The notes: a model not told the origin generated them from the letters alone. A stretch of DNA of 64,000 nucleotides from Linanthus parryae (GCA_023055425.1 JALGPY010000002.1:115518088-115582087); one strand, 5' to 3'; positions 22,286 through 34,531 are shown, counted from the stretch's first letter. Program-made: numbers and translations.

Positions 22286-24700
22286 CCTTCTTGCTTGTCC
22301 CGAGCAACACTTGCTTTCGAGATTCACATATATCTTTACTTTGCCTTAGATACAACGACTCAAACGCTGGACTATGCAATCTACATGACTTTGAACAATG
22401 CAACTCGATTATAAACAATGCAACAAAGTAAAGAGCATATTTTTTCTTTTCAGTTAGAGATTGGGCAATTTCAAAAAGCAAACCGGCATGTCATAAGGCT
22501 CTCACATCCCCTAGAAGATTATATAACTTTGGTGATCGGTAGAACTTGCGGCCAGTTTCGTCAGACAAAACGGGAACGAACACAAAATAAGCTGCTTATG
22601 CACACTCATCAAACGTATCCCTAGAACTTACCATCCGAGCTATTTATCCACGGGTTTCAAATGTTGACGACTTTAGGACGGGTAGGATAGGATATTTAGA
22701 AGCGCAGTCCTAGACGTCATGATACAACTCACAAAATCCGATTCTCACACTCCCTCACCAAAATCCAAGGAACACCACCGAATCAAACTACTCCGGCCCT
22801 CATTCGCTCAATCTTGGTGTAACGCCGTTCTCGCGGCCACAAATGTGAAGAAGTGATCAAAACTCATAGATCATCTCCTCGGTCTTTATGAAGTTTCATT
22901 TCCGGCTCCCTATTCCAATTCACTTTCAACTCATGTGTTTTTTTTTTCTTTTTTTTTTTTCTTTTTTTTTTCAATTTCAGCATATATAAGCAGATGGAGC
23001 CACCAATGACGATAACAATATCCAAGGAGATCAAATGTCAAATAGATATCGTGGGGGGGGTGGAACGTGTCAAATCAATGTAATCAAATATAGATGTCGG
23101 CAACCCCACACTCAATCTAAAGCATATCCAAAACCCGGTAATCAATGTATAAACGTGCTTTTCCAACCAATCCTCCTCATCACCTAAGATGTAGAAAATA
23201 TAAATGAAGAACAAGCACGTCCTCCTATAAGATCAACCAACCCACACCCCATATCGTGCGGAAAGAATGTCACGTACTACGGCACTCCACCTGTGATCGT
23301 GGTGTAAGGACACGACTCACCGCCACACCGAAGTGTGCTGCCGTCTCTAACTCACCCTCACATCCCCTTAAAAGATGACATGTAAGAAGATCCATGTAAG
23401 ATGTATGATATCAGCTCACCCTCAACGAACCTCCCTAACTCAACTCCCTCTATCATGACGCATAGGAAGGGACCATTCTAACTAGTGATGAATGTCCCAA
23501 GGAACGGCTTCATAGGCTAGAGGTTGTGAATAAAAGGGGTAGATGGATCAAATTGGGGTGACTAGTGGACCTAGGCTGTGAGACGGGACGTGAGGTCCCT
23601 ATAAAAATCACCCGCAAAGCTGTTCCGTTGCCACTACGAGGAGGGTTGACGACTACCTAAGTGACGGTGGTGAAGTGCTAGTAGGATAACTAGTTTGAGA
23701 GACAGCTACTCACAATTCTGGAGTGCATTATCCCTATAGCCTTCCTACTCCAGATTCTCGCGTCTACCTCACCCCTGATTTTCATACTACCTAGGGAATA
23801 CTATCATTAAGACCTCTCCACGCTTACTCTCTTCAACTGCCCTTTCTAAAAAAAAAAGAAAATCAATTTTTCGGATTTTTCATTTTTTTTTAGTTGAGTT
23901 TTTCTAACACTATATGCTTGGGCCAACTCGATTAACAACATATATGGGTAGGAGGACACAATAAGTAAAAGTGAAAACAATAGATACAATGCAATATAAA
24001 CGTGCACATGCAATCTTAACACTAACACCTACGTGCAAACTGACTCACTATTCTATATGTAACGAGGCAATGCAAGTTAAGGCAAGTAAAGATATGTGTA
24101 AACCCCCCCACACTTGAGATAATCATTGTACTCAATGAATTTAGAGTGTCCTCCCAAAGAAATGATCTCAAAGGTGAAGTGCTAGTAGGATAACTAGTTT
24201 GAGAGACAGCTACTCACAATTCTGGAGTGCATTATCCCTATAGCCTTCCTACTCCAGATTCTCGCGTCTACCTCACCCCTGATTTTCATACTACCTAGGG
24301 AATACTATCATTAAGACCTCTCCACGCTTACTCTCTTCAACTGCCCTTTCTAAAAAAAAAAAAAGAAAATCAATTTTTCGGATTTTTCATTTTTTTTTAG
24401 TTGAGTTTTTCTAACACTATATGCTTGGGCCAACTCGATTAACAACATATATGGGTAGGAGGACACAATAAGTAAAAGTGAAAACAATAGATACAATGCA
24501 ATATAAACGTGCACATGCAATCTTAACACTAACACCTACGTGCAAACTGACTCACTATTCTATATGTAACGAGGCAATGCAAGTTAAGGCAAGTAAAGAT
24601 ATGTGTAAACCCCCCCACACTTGAGATAATCATTGTACTCAATGAATTTAGAGTGTCCTCCCAAAGAAATGATCTCAAAGTGTAAGGATTTAAAATGACA
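22286..24700 (-). other. Tat-like element, non-coding interior with tandem duplication
   Basis: No conserved frame. It includes a T/C-only stretch near 22938-22972 and a 504/507-bp tandem duplication at 23669-24678. A short frame (24028-23846 and 24535-24350) appears twice only because of that duplication. Confidence 0.7.
23669..24678. repeat. Two-copy tandem duplication, about 505 bp
   Basis: The text from GGTGAAGTGCTAGTAGG to AAATGATCTCAAAG occurs twice back to back (23669-24172 and 24173-24678). I saw no difference except an A-run of 10 versus 13. It is far less diverged than the element's LTRs, so it arose late or is an assembly artefact. Confidence 0.85.
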
Positions 24701-26006
24701 AGTGTTGCATGGCATTTTCTAGAATTGAATCATATCGTCTAGAGAGATTATTTAAAGAGAGAGAGAATATAGTACCTATGATCCCGAAGTACCATTCTTA
24801 CGGGATTGTTTCGCGAAAATTGGTCAAGAAAGGACCGAGTCGGTCTACCAAATTTTCCAAAAACTCGAGCAAGTTGAAGCAAGCATACCTTTGATGTGCT
24901 CCTCGGTGTTCCCGTCTTAAGTTCCTCTTTGAGATTTGGCCGAATCCCCCTCCAAAGCAACGAATCGGAAGATTTAAGTTCTTGGAGCTCTTCCTCTTTG
25001 AATTCCCCCACACTCAATCCGCTCACTATCTCAAAATCTCAAGAGTTAATCCGCTCACTATCTCAAAAGCTTCGCGATTTGGATGCGTTTTGGGTTTGGG
25101 GTATGTTGGTGTTCTTGAGGGTTTGGAGAGGAAGAAGATGAAGACAAGGAGTGTTTTATCCAAATTGGGGTGTTAGGGGACTTTTTGGTTGGTTCTTGGC
25201 TTTAAAAATCCTCTAAAATGTCAAAATAACCCCCCAAAAGTATCAAAATTACCCCAAAAAATGAGGTGTCCGGCTGATTTCGGCCCCCATTTCGGCCCGA
25301 AATGCAGCCCGAAATCAGTTGATTTCAGCCCCCATTTCGGCCCAAAATGGGGCCCGAAATCACTGGGAAAAATCAAAGCAGACCGCGTGTTTTAATTCGG
25401 GCCGAAATGGCTTGATTTCGGCCCCCATTTCGGCCTGAAATGGGTGCCAAAATCACTGAATCTTGCCCACTTTGTTTTTGCTCTATCTTCTTCATCCGAT
25501 ATCCGATTCGTGCGATTCTTGAACCGTTGGACTCCATACTCGACGAGGAATCCTTTTTGACTAGAAAATATCAAATCCAATCAATCTTCCATTTCTTCTC
25601 AAATTATCTCTCTTGTGCAAAGAATCTCGCCTCCAAAGCTCTTGAACTCTATTTTCACTCCGGATTCCGATGCGTGCAACCCTGATACTCCAACTCGCTA
25701 CCATGCTCCTCATGACTAATTTGATTCTCCTCGAACCCGACTAGATTCTTTATCAAGCTCAATGCTCCCGGTTAGCTAGTTGTTCCTCGTTTTGCGTGCG
25801 AAATCGTGCACATGCATCAAGAATGGGAATCCGGAGAGTTCTTCGGTACCTGTGTCTTGTAATTTAAGGTCGACGGCCCGAACCTTAAATATGGAGAACT
25901 CAAAAACAAAAACGAAACAAAATATCAAACTCTACTCTACATTGGGTTGCCCCCAAGAAACGCTTGTAATTTAAGGTCGACTGCCCGAACCGGTTACCTC
26001 AACCGT
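24701..26006 (-). other. Tat-like element, interior with palindrome cluster
   Basis: No conserved protein. Between about 25268 and 25450 there are repeated, mutually inverted ATTTCGGCCC / GGGCCGAAAT motifs. A 22-bp direct repeat starting CTTGTAATTTAAGGTCGAC occurs at about 25856 and 25965. Overlapping frames on both strands near 24900-25700 look accidental. Confidence 0.6.
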
Positions 26007-26814
26007 CTAGGATAGTGAAGGATGCTTAACTCTCCACTTCTTCTTCTTCCACCATCTCTTTTCCATAACTTCACGTGCACCCCAGTGTTGTGCAGATGGT
26101 GGAGAAGTGTAGAAGTTGACTCTTTTCATCTTGCATTTTTTCGTCTTTATCAACTTCCACGAAGTACTATTGGGCTCAAATGAATCTCTGGCCATAAAGT
26201 TGCCACAGTAGTACCTCTTTGGTGCTTTATGCTCATCAATCAACACATGCAGTTCACTCACACCCCCAAACTTGCTGATTTCCAAATCCTTAATAGCAAA
26301 ATCACAAGTGTTTCATCAGCTTCATGATTAGCACCCCACAAGCTCCCAATGCTGGGGTCATCCAAATCGTCCTCTGGTGGTGATGATGATGGAGGCTCAA
26401 ATTTAGGCTCCACGTCACGTGGCAAGGAATCCTCTTGTGGCACTTGGATACCTGATTCCCCTGCCGCTTAAAATATCTCTACTCGTTTTGTTAACCTCTT
26501 CATCATCTCCCTCACGTATTCCATACCTGTGGCTGAGTCGTCTTGTGAAAATTGTGTAGCAACAGACAAGAACTTGATGCACACTTGGATATCCTCCATA
26601 ATACTGCGCCTTTCTGCCATATCCGCTGACGATTCTTCTTGGTGCTGATGAAGTTGGGATGGATCAAAATGCACGCGTCTTCATACTTGTGATCCTTCTT
26701 GCATATATAGCACCAAATTACTGAGAAGTCATCCGTGTGCCAAATTTTGCATCTAGCACAATAGTAGGGGTAATCAGAGATCCCCTCATAATCTTCCTCG
26801 CTCGACATTCTCAT
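26007..26814 (-). pseudogene. Gag-like remnant of the Tat-like element
   Basis: The frame at 26814-26512 starts MRMSSEEDYEGISDYPYYCA and has two paired-cysteine sites, ending in CYICKKDHKYEDAC, similar to a zinc knuckle but with altered spacing (C-x2-C-x3-H-x5-C). A shift moves the text to 26674-26468, then 26443-26258 (acidic, Pro-rich) and 26285-26007 (basic). It is the first coding text after the primer site, where gag belongs. No known domain is recognised with certainty. Confidence 0.5.
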
Positions 26815-26950
26815 TATGTCTCCTGCTTCCTGTGTTCCTGCAAAAACAAACTCACAAGAACCCGGTGAAGCACAAAGATAGAAAAAAATTAAACAAAACT
26901 TAATAAAAGAAATACTCTAAACTAATTCATAACTAAATAATCTACCGCTG

Positions 26951-26968
26951 TCCCCGGCAACGGCGCCA
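26951..26968 (-). promoter_or_regulatory. Primer binding site, gypsy type
   Basis: The minus strand reads TGGCGCCGTTGCCGGGGA, six bases after the 5' LTR. This is a primer sequence I know from many plant Tat/Ogre-type elements. Confidence 0.8.
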
Positions 26969-26974
26969 AAAACT

Positions 26975-28598
26975 TGACACGATTTCTTACGTGTATGCGC
27001 AAGTGCACGGTCAAGTAATATAGGGGTGGTATTTCAACCCCGAGTTATTGATCCCACGAGGACAAGCTTGAGATTATTCAATTAGTTATTAGATTAGAGT
27101 ACTGTAACCGGGAGGAAGAATTGTGGTTGATTAAGAATTGAAATAAATAACTAACTAACATTTTTGGGTTTTTATTAATTTATTAATCAAATATAGAGAA
27201 ACTAGGCAATCTCTAGATCACCTAGGGCTGTGGAAGATTTCCGGATTAGCTATGTAACACGTTAATCCTATTCTAGTTAAGCTGTGTGATAGCATTGACA
27301 ATCTCCTCTCGGTCTCATGTCGTTCTACGTCACGGTTTACTTGGTGTCATGTCGGTCAACCTACATCTACCGGTCCGTTCTAGTAGGCTAACGAAAATGT
27401 ACGGAATGATGTCCTCTCAGACCACCACCACACGAACACCTCACTATCTCCTACCGAATCTACCCACTAAGGCCAATCCTACACACTTCTCTTCTCAGTA
27501 TCAGTGATTAAGGATTTTTGTTCATATCTCATCAAAACTAGGTCTAAGTCGTTCTCACGCACTCGCTAGCTAATTAACAAGTCCAGTTAATTACTCCATT
27601 CTTGCTAAGGATTAAGCATAGCATATGAACAATTAGCTAAAACAAATATTAACTTTAAGAAAGATTACAATCTATGAATAAACCCTAAGTTCATGAATAT
27701 CAATTCTAACATAGTCGTGTCAATAGACTACACTCATTAACACGTTCATGAATTCAAACTTCATCCAATAGATCAAAATCCAAAAGCATGAGACAAGTCT
27801 AAAATCCGAAAAACATTGTCTACATAACCCTAGGCTCTCTAGAGAAGCCTAGAAAAATATCTAACTACTACTTGAAATCGTAGCAACACAACAAAGTTTC
27901 TCCATACAAGTGATTAAAAGAGGGAAGAAGAGATCAAACGCAAGAAATCGTGAAGATTGGCGCGATCCGGGCTCTTCTTCTTGCTTGAGGTTGCTCCCAA
28001 TGGAGTCTCCTTGCTCTCCTCCTTGATCATGGCTCTTAATAGGCGTGAATGGTGATGATGTTCGTCCCTAGGTCGTCCTTCCTTCATAACCCGCAGAAGT
28101 CTTCAGTAATTGCACAATAAACCCCCTAAAATCTTCTCCTGACTTCAATAGGCCATATCTTTTTCGTCCGAACTCGGATTTAGCTCCGTGACCTATCGTT
28201 GGAAAGCTCTCGGAGTCTAATTTCATTTGGAACTGGTATCTCTCAAAGATTATTTGTAGAACTCCAGATAGGATTAAAATAGTGCAGTCTGGTCATCCAA
28301 GCTCCTCCAATTTGGCTTTTCTTGACTCCACTTGAGCTCCTGTTGTTTCCGAAGTTCGTTCCATGCTTCTATCAATCGATTAGCATCCTTTCCTGCCAAA
28401 AAAATATGAAAAAACATACAAAGCGATTATATTTGACAAATAACAATGAAATATGCATAGAAAACGCCCGGACTAACAATATAGCACATGGTGAGCAACA
28501 AGTGATAAAACGGCCTATGATATCTAACATTGGACTCAAATCTCTCATGATAATGTGGTAAAATGGAGGTAGTAGATAGCTCATAAAAGGTGCTATCA
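26975..28598 (-). repeat. Tat-like element, 5' LTR
   Basis: This 1624-bp partner of 20649-22270 has the same end sequences and is colinear throughout. Confidence 0.88.
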
Positions 28599-28603
28599 AA
28601 AGG

Positions 28604-30530
28604 GCAAGGCCATAATGATGGTGAACAAAGGAAAGAGAAAAATGTTTGCTTCTACCTCCAAGGGAAAAGGCAAGTTAGTTGCTATACCTAAGGAAGTTTC
28701 CCTTAAACCTGATGGTGGAATTGCCAAGGGCGTGACTAAGGGTGATTGTCATTACTACAATCAGCCTGGACACTCAAAGAGGAACTGCCCAAAGTATCTG
28801 GAGGATAAAAGGCTTGGAATAGTGATTCCACCACCACCAGGTATTTTGTTATAGATGCCAATTTAACTATCGCTTCATATGGGTATTGGATACTGGATGT
28901 GGATCTCACATTTATCGAAATGTGCAAGATCTATTGAGAAGTAGAAGATTGGCTAAAGGGGAGATAAAGTTGCGCGTTTGGAATGGAGCAAAGGCTGATG
29001 CATTGTCCGTGGGCGTGTATGAGCTGTCTTTGCCTCCAGGATTAGTTTTAGAATTAAATAATTGCTATTTTGTGCCTGCTATGAGCAGAAACATTATTTC
29101 TATTTCTTGTTTGGACAATGAAGATTTTACTATTTCAATAAAGGACAATTGTTGCTCGATTCATTTTGATAGTATTCACTATTGTAGTGCGCAATTATTT
29201 AATGGATTGTACATCCTTAATATACTTAATCTTGTCTATAACATAAATACCAAGAGGATTAAAATGAATGATTTAAATCCTGCTTATTTATGGCACTATC
29301 GTTAGGCCATATAAATGAGAAACGTGTATATAGACTCCATAAAGATGGATTTCTAGGCTCATTTGATTTTGAATTAAACGAGACATGTGAAGCTTGTTTA
29401 TTAGGAAATATGAAAAAGTGTATTTACTAATGTATGTGGGCCATTATACCTTCGAGAAGTGGTTACGTATATTTCATTACATTACTGATGATTTCAGTAG
29501 ATATGGATTTGTATACCTTATGAAGCCCATACCAGAATCCTTTGAAAAGTTCAAAGAATTCAAGAATCAAGTAGAGAATCAAATTGGAAAAATTATCAAG
29601 GCTCTACGATCGGATCGTGGAGGAGAATACTTAAGTCAAGATTTTGACGACTATCTTAGAGAGTGTGGGATCTTGTCCCAACTCACTCCACCCGGAACGC
29701 CGTAATGGAACGACGTGTCTGAGAGGAGGAATTGAACACTGTTAGACATGGTTTGATCTATGATGTGTCAAACTGATCTTCCATTATCGTTTTAGGGCCA
29801 CACTCTATTGTGTGCAGCTTTCACCATTAACCGTGTTCCATCTAAATCGGTCATGAAGCCACCATATGAGATGTGGAGTGGGAGGCGTCCCACAGTGTCC
29901 TTCATGAGGATATGGGGCTGCGATGTCTATGTGAAACGTTTACAAAACAGACAAGCTCGGGCCCAAGTCGGATAAGTGTAAGTTTGTGGGATACCGTAAG
30001 GAAAGTAAGGGATATTACTTCTACAATCCAACCGAGAACAAAGTGTTTGTTGCTCGGTCTGGAGTGTTTTTAGAAAGAGAGTTTGTCTCTATAAAAGCTA
30101 GTGGGAGGAATTTAGAGCTTAAATAAGTTCAAGACCCACAAACTACTGATCCTACTATGGAACAGGAACCAAAAGATGTTGTGGATGAACCTGTTCAAGT
30201 AACACAAGAGCTTATTAGGTCGAGTAGAGTGCGCCAGGAGCCAAAGAGGTATGGACTTCTCGTGACTAAGTCTGGTGAAGCGTTGCTCATAGATGATGAG
30301 CCTACTGCCTAGGGAGAGGACATAAAAGGGCCAGACTCTTAGAAGTGGCTTAAAGCCATGGAATCCGAGATGAAATCCATGTATACCAACAAAGTATGGA
30401 CTTTGGTGGAACCAGCCCAAGTGGCGTGACCCATAGGGTGCAAATGGGTTTTCATGAAGAAGACTGACATGGATGGTAATGTGATTACCAATAAGGGCCA
30501 ACTTATGGAAAAAGGATTCAGACTGACATG
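28604..30530 (+). pseudogene. Angela element 2 gag-pol, second part
   Basis: This resumes from 20648. In order: the Lys/Gly-rich linker (from 28612); a zinc knuckle near 28747 with the second Cys changed to Tyr (CHYYNQPGH); a frameshift, then the protease motif DTGCGSH at about 28889; GAG-pre-integrase (to 29305); integrase with ALRSDRGGEY near 29600 and the catalytic-glutamate region SERRN near 29720; and the start of RT (WVFMKK near 30445). Many stops and shifts are present (for example 29303, 29703, 30121, 30310). Integrase would insert element DNA into chromosomes. This copy is dead. Confidence 0.85.
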
Positions 30531-31060
30531 GATGACATACTACTCATTGGAAACGACATTCCTATGCTGCAATCCATGAAGGATTGGCTAGGGAAGTTTT
30601 TCTCAATGAAGTACTTGGGAGATTCATCTTATATACTTGGTATCAAGATCTATATAGATAGATCGAGGAAGATTCTAGGCCTAATTCAAAGTACATATAT
30701 AGAAAAGAAACACTTCTATATATAGAAAAGAAGCTTCCTATATATGTACTTTGACTTAGTCCTTGTTTGGTCTTGTTTGATCGAGTCAATCCAGTATGCC
30801 ATGAGTCAAAGATCAAGGAAGCTTCTAGGCCTAAGTCAAAGTACATATGTAGCCTCCTCATTTTTGGTCTTGTTGGGATTTCTGTTGTGAAGGCCTAAGT
30901 CAGGAAGTTCCATCTTATTTGAGATATCATCGATAGAGGAGATGTGAAGATATGAAAGACTCATATAGATGAGAATCCTGTTAGATCCTCTCTTGTTCAG
31001 CGCAAGCATGAAGGACACACAAGATCTATTGGCATACGAGATGCACAAGATTGGCTCTAG
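30531..31060 (+). pseudogene. Angela element 2 RT/RNase H, deleted and rearranged
   Basis: The text jumps from the RT start to the active-site part (DDILLIGND, 30530-30560), so over 300 bases of RT are missing. From 30655 to 30855 one short RT segment (GGCCTAAGTCAAAGTACATA) appears in direct, inverted and direct order. From about 30900 it matches the RNase H end and the final codons before the LTR. Most of RNase H is absent. Confidence 0.8.
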
Positions 31061-31061
31061 T

Positions 31062-31074
31062 GAAAGTGGGATAC
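31062..31074 (+). promoter_or_regulatory. Polypurine tract
   Basis: GAAAGTGGGATAC lies directly before the 3' LTR. It matches the GCAAGTGGGAGAC tract of the intact copy. Confidence 0.65.
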
Positions 31075-32501
31075 TGTTGGAATAGATTCCCTAGAGGCAA
31101 TCTTTTTAGCATGAACATTACTTTTGGCTAGAATATTCATTGTATTATATGTGGAGATATTTAATATAATGAAGTCCTTAGATTGCAAATGTGTTGTTTA
31201 TCTTAATTTCCCTAGTCGATTATACTGATTAATAGGACGATCAACTACAAACTAGTATGTGGGTAGATTGATATGGAGATATCAAGTCTAGCACATGGGT
31301 ATGCATTAGGAGTAATGACATACTGGATTGACCCACAACGAGGAGGCTACATACAAGTTATGTAATGTCACAAGTGCTTCTCTTAGTGACATTGGTATTG
31401 TCATCCTTAGACTTGAAGTCACTAGATCTTCTAGTTGTGGAAATGTGTTTTGATATCTTCAAACGCGACACCGTAACTAGGTAGTAATAAAGGCGCATAT
31501 CGGAAACCATAAGAAGCAAGCTTAGAGATTGTAGTGATGTAGATAGAATTTCTGCCTCCCACATAACGGGAGAAAATATCCACGGTCACTCGAGGGATGG
31601 TGCTTATAAAATGTCTGGCCAGACTCAGATAAATCAATATGGAATATTGATGTTATATGCATGGATAAGACTATTCCGAGGATCGAGAAACTATGGATTA
31701 GATATACGAGTGTGACTTGTATGTCTCGTGTCCAATCCGGATATAGAGACAAAGGGATGAGACAATACTTGCACAAGGTTTGCCGGATTACTAACTATTT
31801 CTATTAGTTGGGTGGCATGGATGTGTTGCTAGACACCGCTCCATGTTAGTAATCGTTACTACCGACTAAGTAGAAACCTACGGGGTCACACGCCATATGG
31901 ATTAAACTAGACTTGGGAATAAATTAATATGATTAATTAAATAGAAGGATCAAAGCGCAACCACATGCAAACTTAGTAGGACTAATTTGCAATGTGGACT
32001 AATCCATGTAAGGACGCGATTAGTAGATGGGCGAATATGTAGTTAACATTGAGCTGTTGGACTATATATATGTGAACACTCCTAGCTTATTTGTCATAAG
32101 TGTTTCATAATTGTTATAACACAAGGAGAGAACAAAGCTAGGAGAGAGGGCAAGACAAGCCTAGGTCAAATCCTAGACCCGTCCCCCCCCCCCACCATGC
32201 GCTGTCGGCCGCAAGGAGGCGCGCCGCCCTTCGGTTCGCGTGATCATAATTATTCTTCTTCCTCCTTACATCCATTGCTAGCACAAGACCTGAAAGGACT
32301 ATAGAGCTTGATCCTAGGCGTGGACTATCCCTAAAGACGTGAACAATATTTCACGTGTGAAGTCATCCTACGAGACAAACAAGGTATTTGATACCAAATC
32401 CTTTACTATCGTTATGATGTCTAGTCCTGTGATCCTTGGAGGGTCTTGTGCGGATCTTTATTTGTTTTATTCCTCTGCATAATCCGTTACAAAACGCTAC
32501 A
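31075..32501 (+). repeat. Angela element 2, 3' LTR
   Basis: The 1427-bp LTR starts TGTTGGAATAG and ends ACGCTACA, colinear with 6514-7940. A run of nine or more C occurs near 32182. Confidence 0.88.
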
Positions 32502-32962
32502 ATATCCGAACTGGACACGAGGCATAAATATAACACTCGTATTTCCAATCCATAGTTTCTCGATCCTGGGAATAGACTTATCTATACAGATAACATCAAT
32601 ATCCCATATTGATTTATCTGAGTGTGGCGACACATTCCATAAGCACTACCCCTCGAGTGGTCGTGGATTTATGCTCCCCTTATGTGGGAGGGAGAAGTCC
32701 TCTCTTCATCACTACCATATCTAAGCTTGCTTCCTAATATGTCCGGTAACAGCCTTTATTGCTGCCCAGTCACGGTGTAGTGTTTGACGATATGAAAACA
32801 CAATATTTCACAACTAGAGTATCTAGTGCTTCAAGTCTAAGGACCACATTACCATTGTTACTACGAGAAGCACTTGTGACTTTAACATAACTCATATGCA
32901 TCCTTCTCATGGCGGGTCATTCCCGTATGCTATTACACCTAATACATACCCATGTGCTAGTC
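32502..32962 (-). repeat. Inverted Angela LTR, part 2
   Basis: Reverse complement of Angela LTR sequence, continuing exactly from where 5787-6513 stops. It reaches to about 200 bases from the LTR start and is cut there by the SIRE LTR at 32963. Confidence 0.8.
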
Positions 32963-34529
32963 TGATAAGTCTGAAGCTCCTTAAGATTGATATGTAAATG
33001 AACATGCAGAGAGATTTGGTTCCTTGATGATGAAAGCCAGAAAAACAAGAAGGAAATATTGCTAAGTACCAAAATTTCAAAGGTTTGAGTTACTGTAGCT
33101 ATGCTTATATGTATATTTGTCTAATTGTTTTTGTGCAGGTTATAGTTTTGATATGGGATGACCATATAAATGCATTAGTAATCTATGTTCTAATCTATAA
33201 TATATGCAGGACTGAGTTGGATTGAAAATCCAAGTTCATTCTGATGAACTAGCAGGCAAAGCTTCAAAGCGTTGAGATTAACTTGTTATCCTTCACTGCT
33301 ATCATCTAACTATTTCTGTGTATGAAGGTTATGTCTGTGAGACTTAGAAATTGTTATGAGTTGATTACTGTCTAATAATACATGTTCTATACTGGTTACT
33401 TGATATATTCATCAATCTGAATATATACATATATATTAACTCAAGTTTATCAGCAGACATATCTTGCTCAATTTTGTTTAGGACTGATAGCAGTTTGCTA
33501 ATCAGATCTTGATAATAGATTGTCATGTTGTTGATTGATATTGTTTGCTGAGTTTATGCAGGTTTGTTGGACGCTACAACGTCCATAAAAAAATTAGAAT
33601 TCCATTCAAATGTAGCTGTTTATTGGAGCTTATCAGAAAGGAGAATTTATAGGATTTCTGTTCCTATAATATCTCATTTGGTTGCAGACTGTTGCTCAAG
33701 TGTTCATCACTTTAAATTTGAATAAAGGAGAGCCAGAAACAGATAGAAAAATCGTGGGATTTGAAGAAATAAAAAAACACTGGGAAGATCAAGTTACATA
33801 ATTCTTCAAATCAATCTAGCAAATCATCTCTCCAACATCAGAAGATCATCAGATCAGAAGAACTCTTCCAGGCTTCACTAGCTTATTCTTTCTGAGTTAT
33901 TCTACTTGTACTTAATTGTATTATTCATTCTACATTTCTGAAACCTCACTAAACTTATTAGTTAGGTTGTTCAAGTGAACAAAAAGAGGTTCTTATTGTT
34001 TCAAGAGGTTGTAGCCTGTAACTAGATAGGTTGGGAACCACAAGCTGTATAAGTGTAAGGTACCATATCTAAGCTTGCTTCCTATTATGTCCAGTAACAG
34101 CCTTTATTGCTGCCCAGTCACGGTGTAGTGTTTGACGATATGAAAACACAATATTTCACAACTAGAGATCTAGGGCTAAATCTGGGTGATTAATAAGAAG
34201 TTGTGTTTGAATCCTGGAGGGATTAGATCCCTTAGGCAGAGAATAGGTCCAATCCTTGTGTTCTTGCTATTTACTTTTGTTATCTTTATATTCAGTCTAA
34301 ACAGGAAGTTTTAAAGCTTTGGAGCTTTCCAAATCTCAATACTTTGAAGCCTCTATATCCTATAGTTAAATTTTCAAGTTTCTCAAAACTGTTTCGAAGC
34401 ATTGAGATATCAACTATTTGCCCTACTCTAGTTTCAAATAATGTGTTTTGGAAAAAGTTATCATACTCTATTAACCCCCCTCTTCTAGAGTATTTAGATC
34501 CTGGTTTACACTTACATTACAAACTTTCA
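32963..34529 (+). repeat. SIRE element 4, 5' LTR
   Basis: The block starts TGATAAGTCTGAAG and ends ACTTTCA before the primer site. Its last third aligns with the LTR at 45203-46405, for example around the phrases GAACCACAAGCT and GATCTAGGGCT. The start is set by the end of the inverted Angela LTR and the TG dinucleotide. No 3' partner is in the window. It contains a 107-bp foreign insertion. Confidence 0.65.
34061..34167. repeat. 107-bp copy of nearby Angela LTR sequence
   Basis: Matches 32713-32819 with two differences (including CTAATATG versus CTATTATG). It sits inside the SIRE LTR, between TGTAAGG and ATCTAGGGC, where the related LTR has no such text. Confidence 0.85.
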
Positions 34530-34531
34530 AT

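Larger units (their letters stand above)
20649..28598 (-). mobile_element. Non-autonomous Tat/Ogre-like LTR element (LARD type)
   Basis: A 7950-bp minus-strand element with LTRs of 1622 bp (20649-22270) and 1624 bp (26975-28598), a perfect 5-bp target duplication AAAGG (20644-20648 and 28599-28603), a polypurine tract and an 18-bp primer site. The interior (4.7 kb) shows no protease, integrase or reverse transcriptase, only a short gag-like remnant. It therefore depended on another element. The primer site and layout point to the Ty3/gypsy Tat/Ogre side. The LTRs differ at about 17 of the first 335 bases, so it is younger than its host Angela element. Confidence 0.85.
6514..32501 (+). mobile_element. 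Angela copia element, full-length, decayed, with nested insertions
   Basis: The LTRs (6514-7940 and 31075-32501) both begin TGTTGGAATAG. The flanks are ATATA on the left and ATATC on the right, which fits a 5-bp target duplication with one later mutation, because the target is another Angela LTR whose sequence reads continuously across the two flanks. A SIRE element, a Mutator-like MITE and a Tat-like element are inserted in it. Removing them leaves an Angela element of about 7.6 kb with broken coding regions and a large RT/RNase H deletion. The two LTRs differ at about 8 places in their first 104 bases, so it is old. Confidence 0.85.

Noticed and set aside
22930..22975. T/C-rich tract as a possible functional polypyrimidine element
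   Set aside because: Low-complexity run in a non-coding interior; the real polypurine tract of that element is next to its LTR at 22271.
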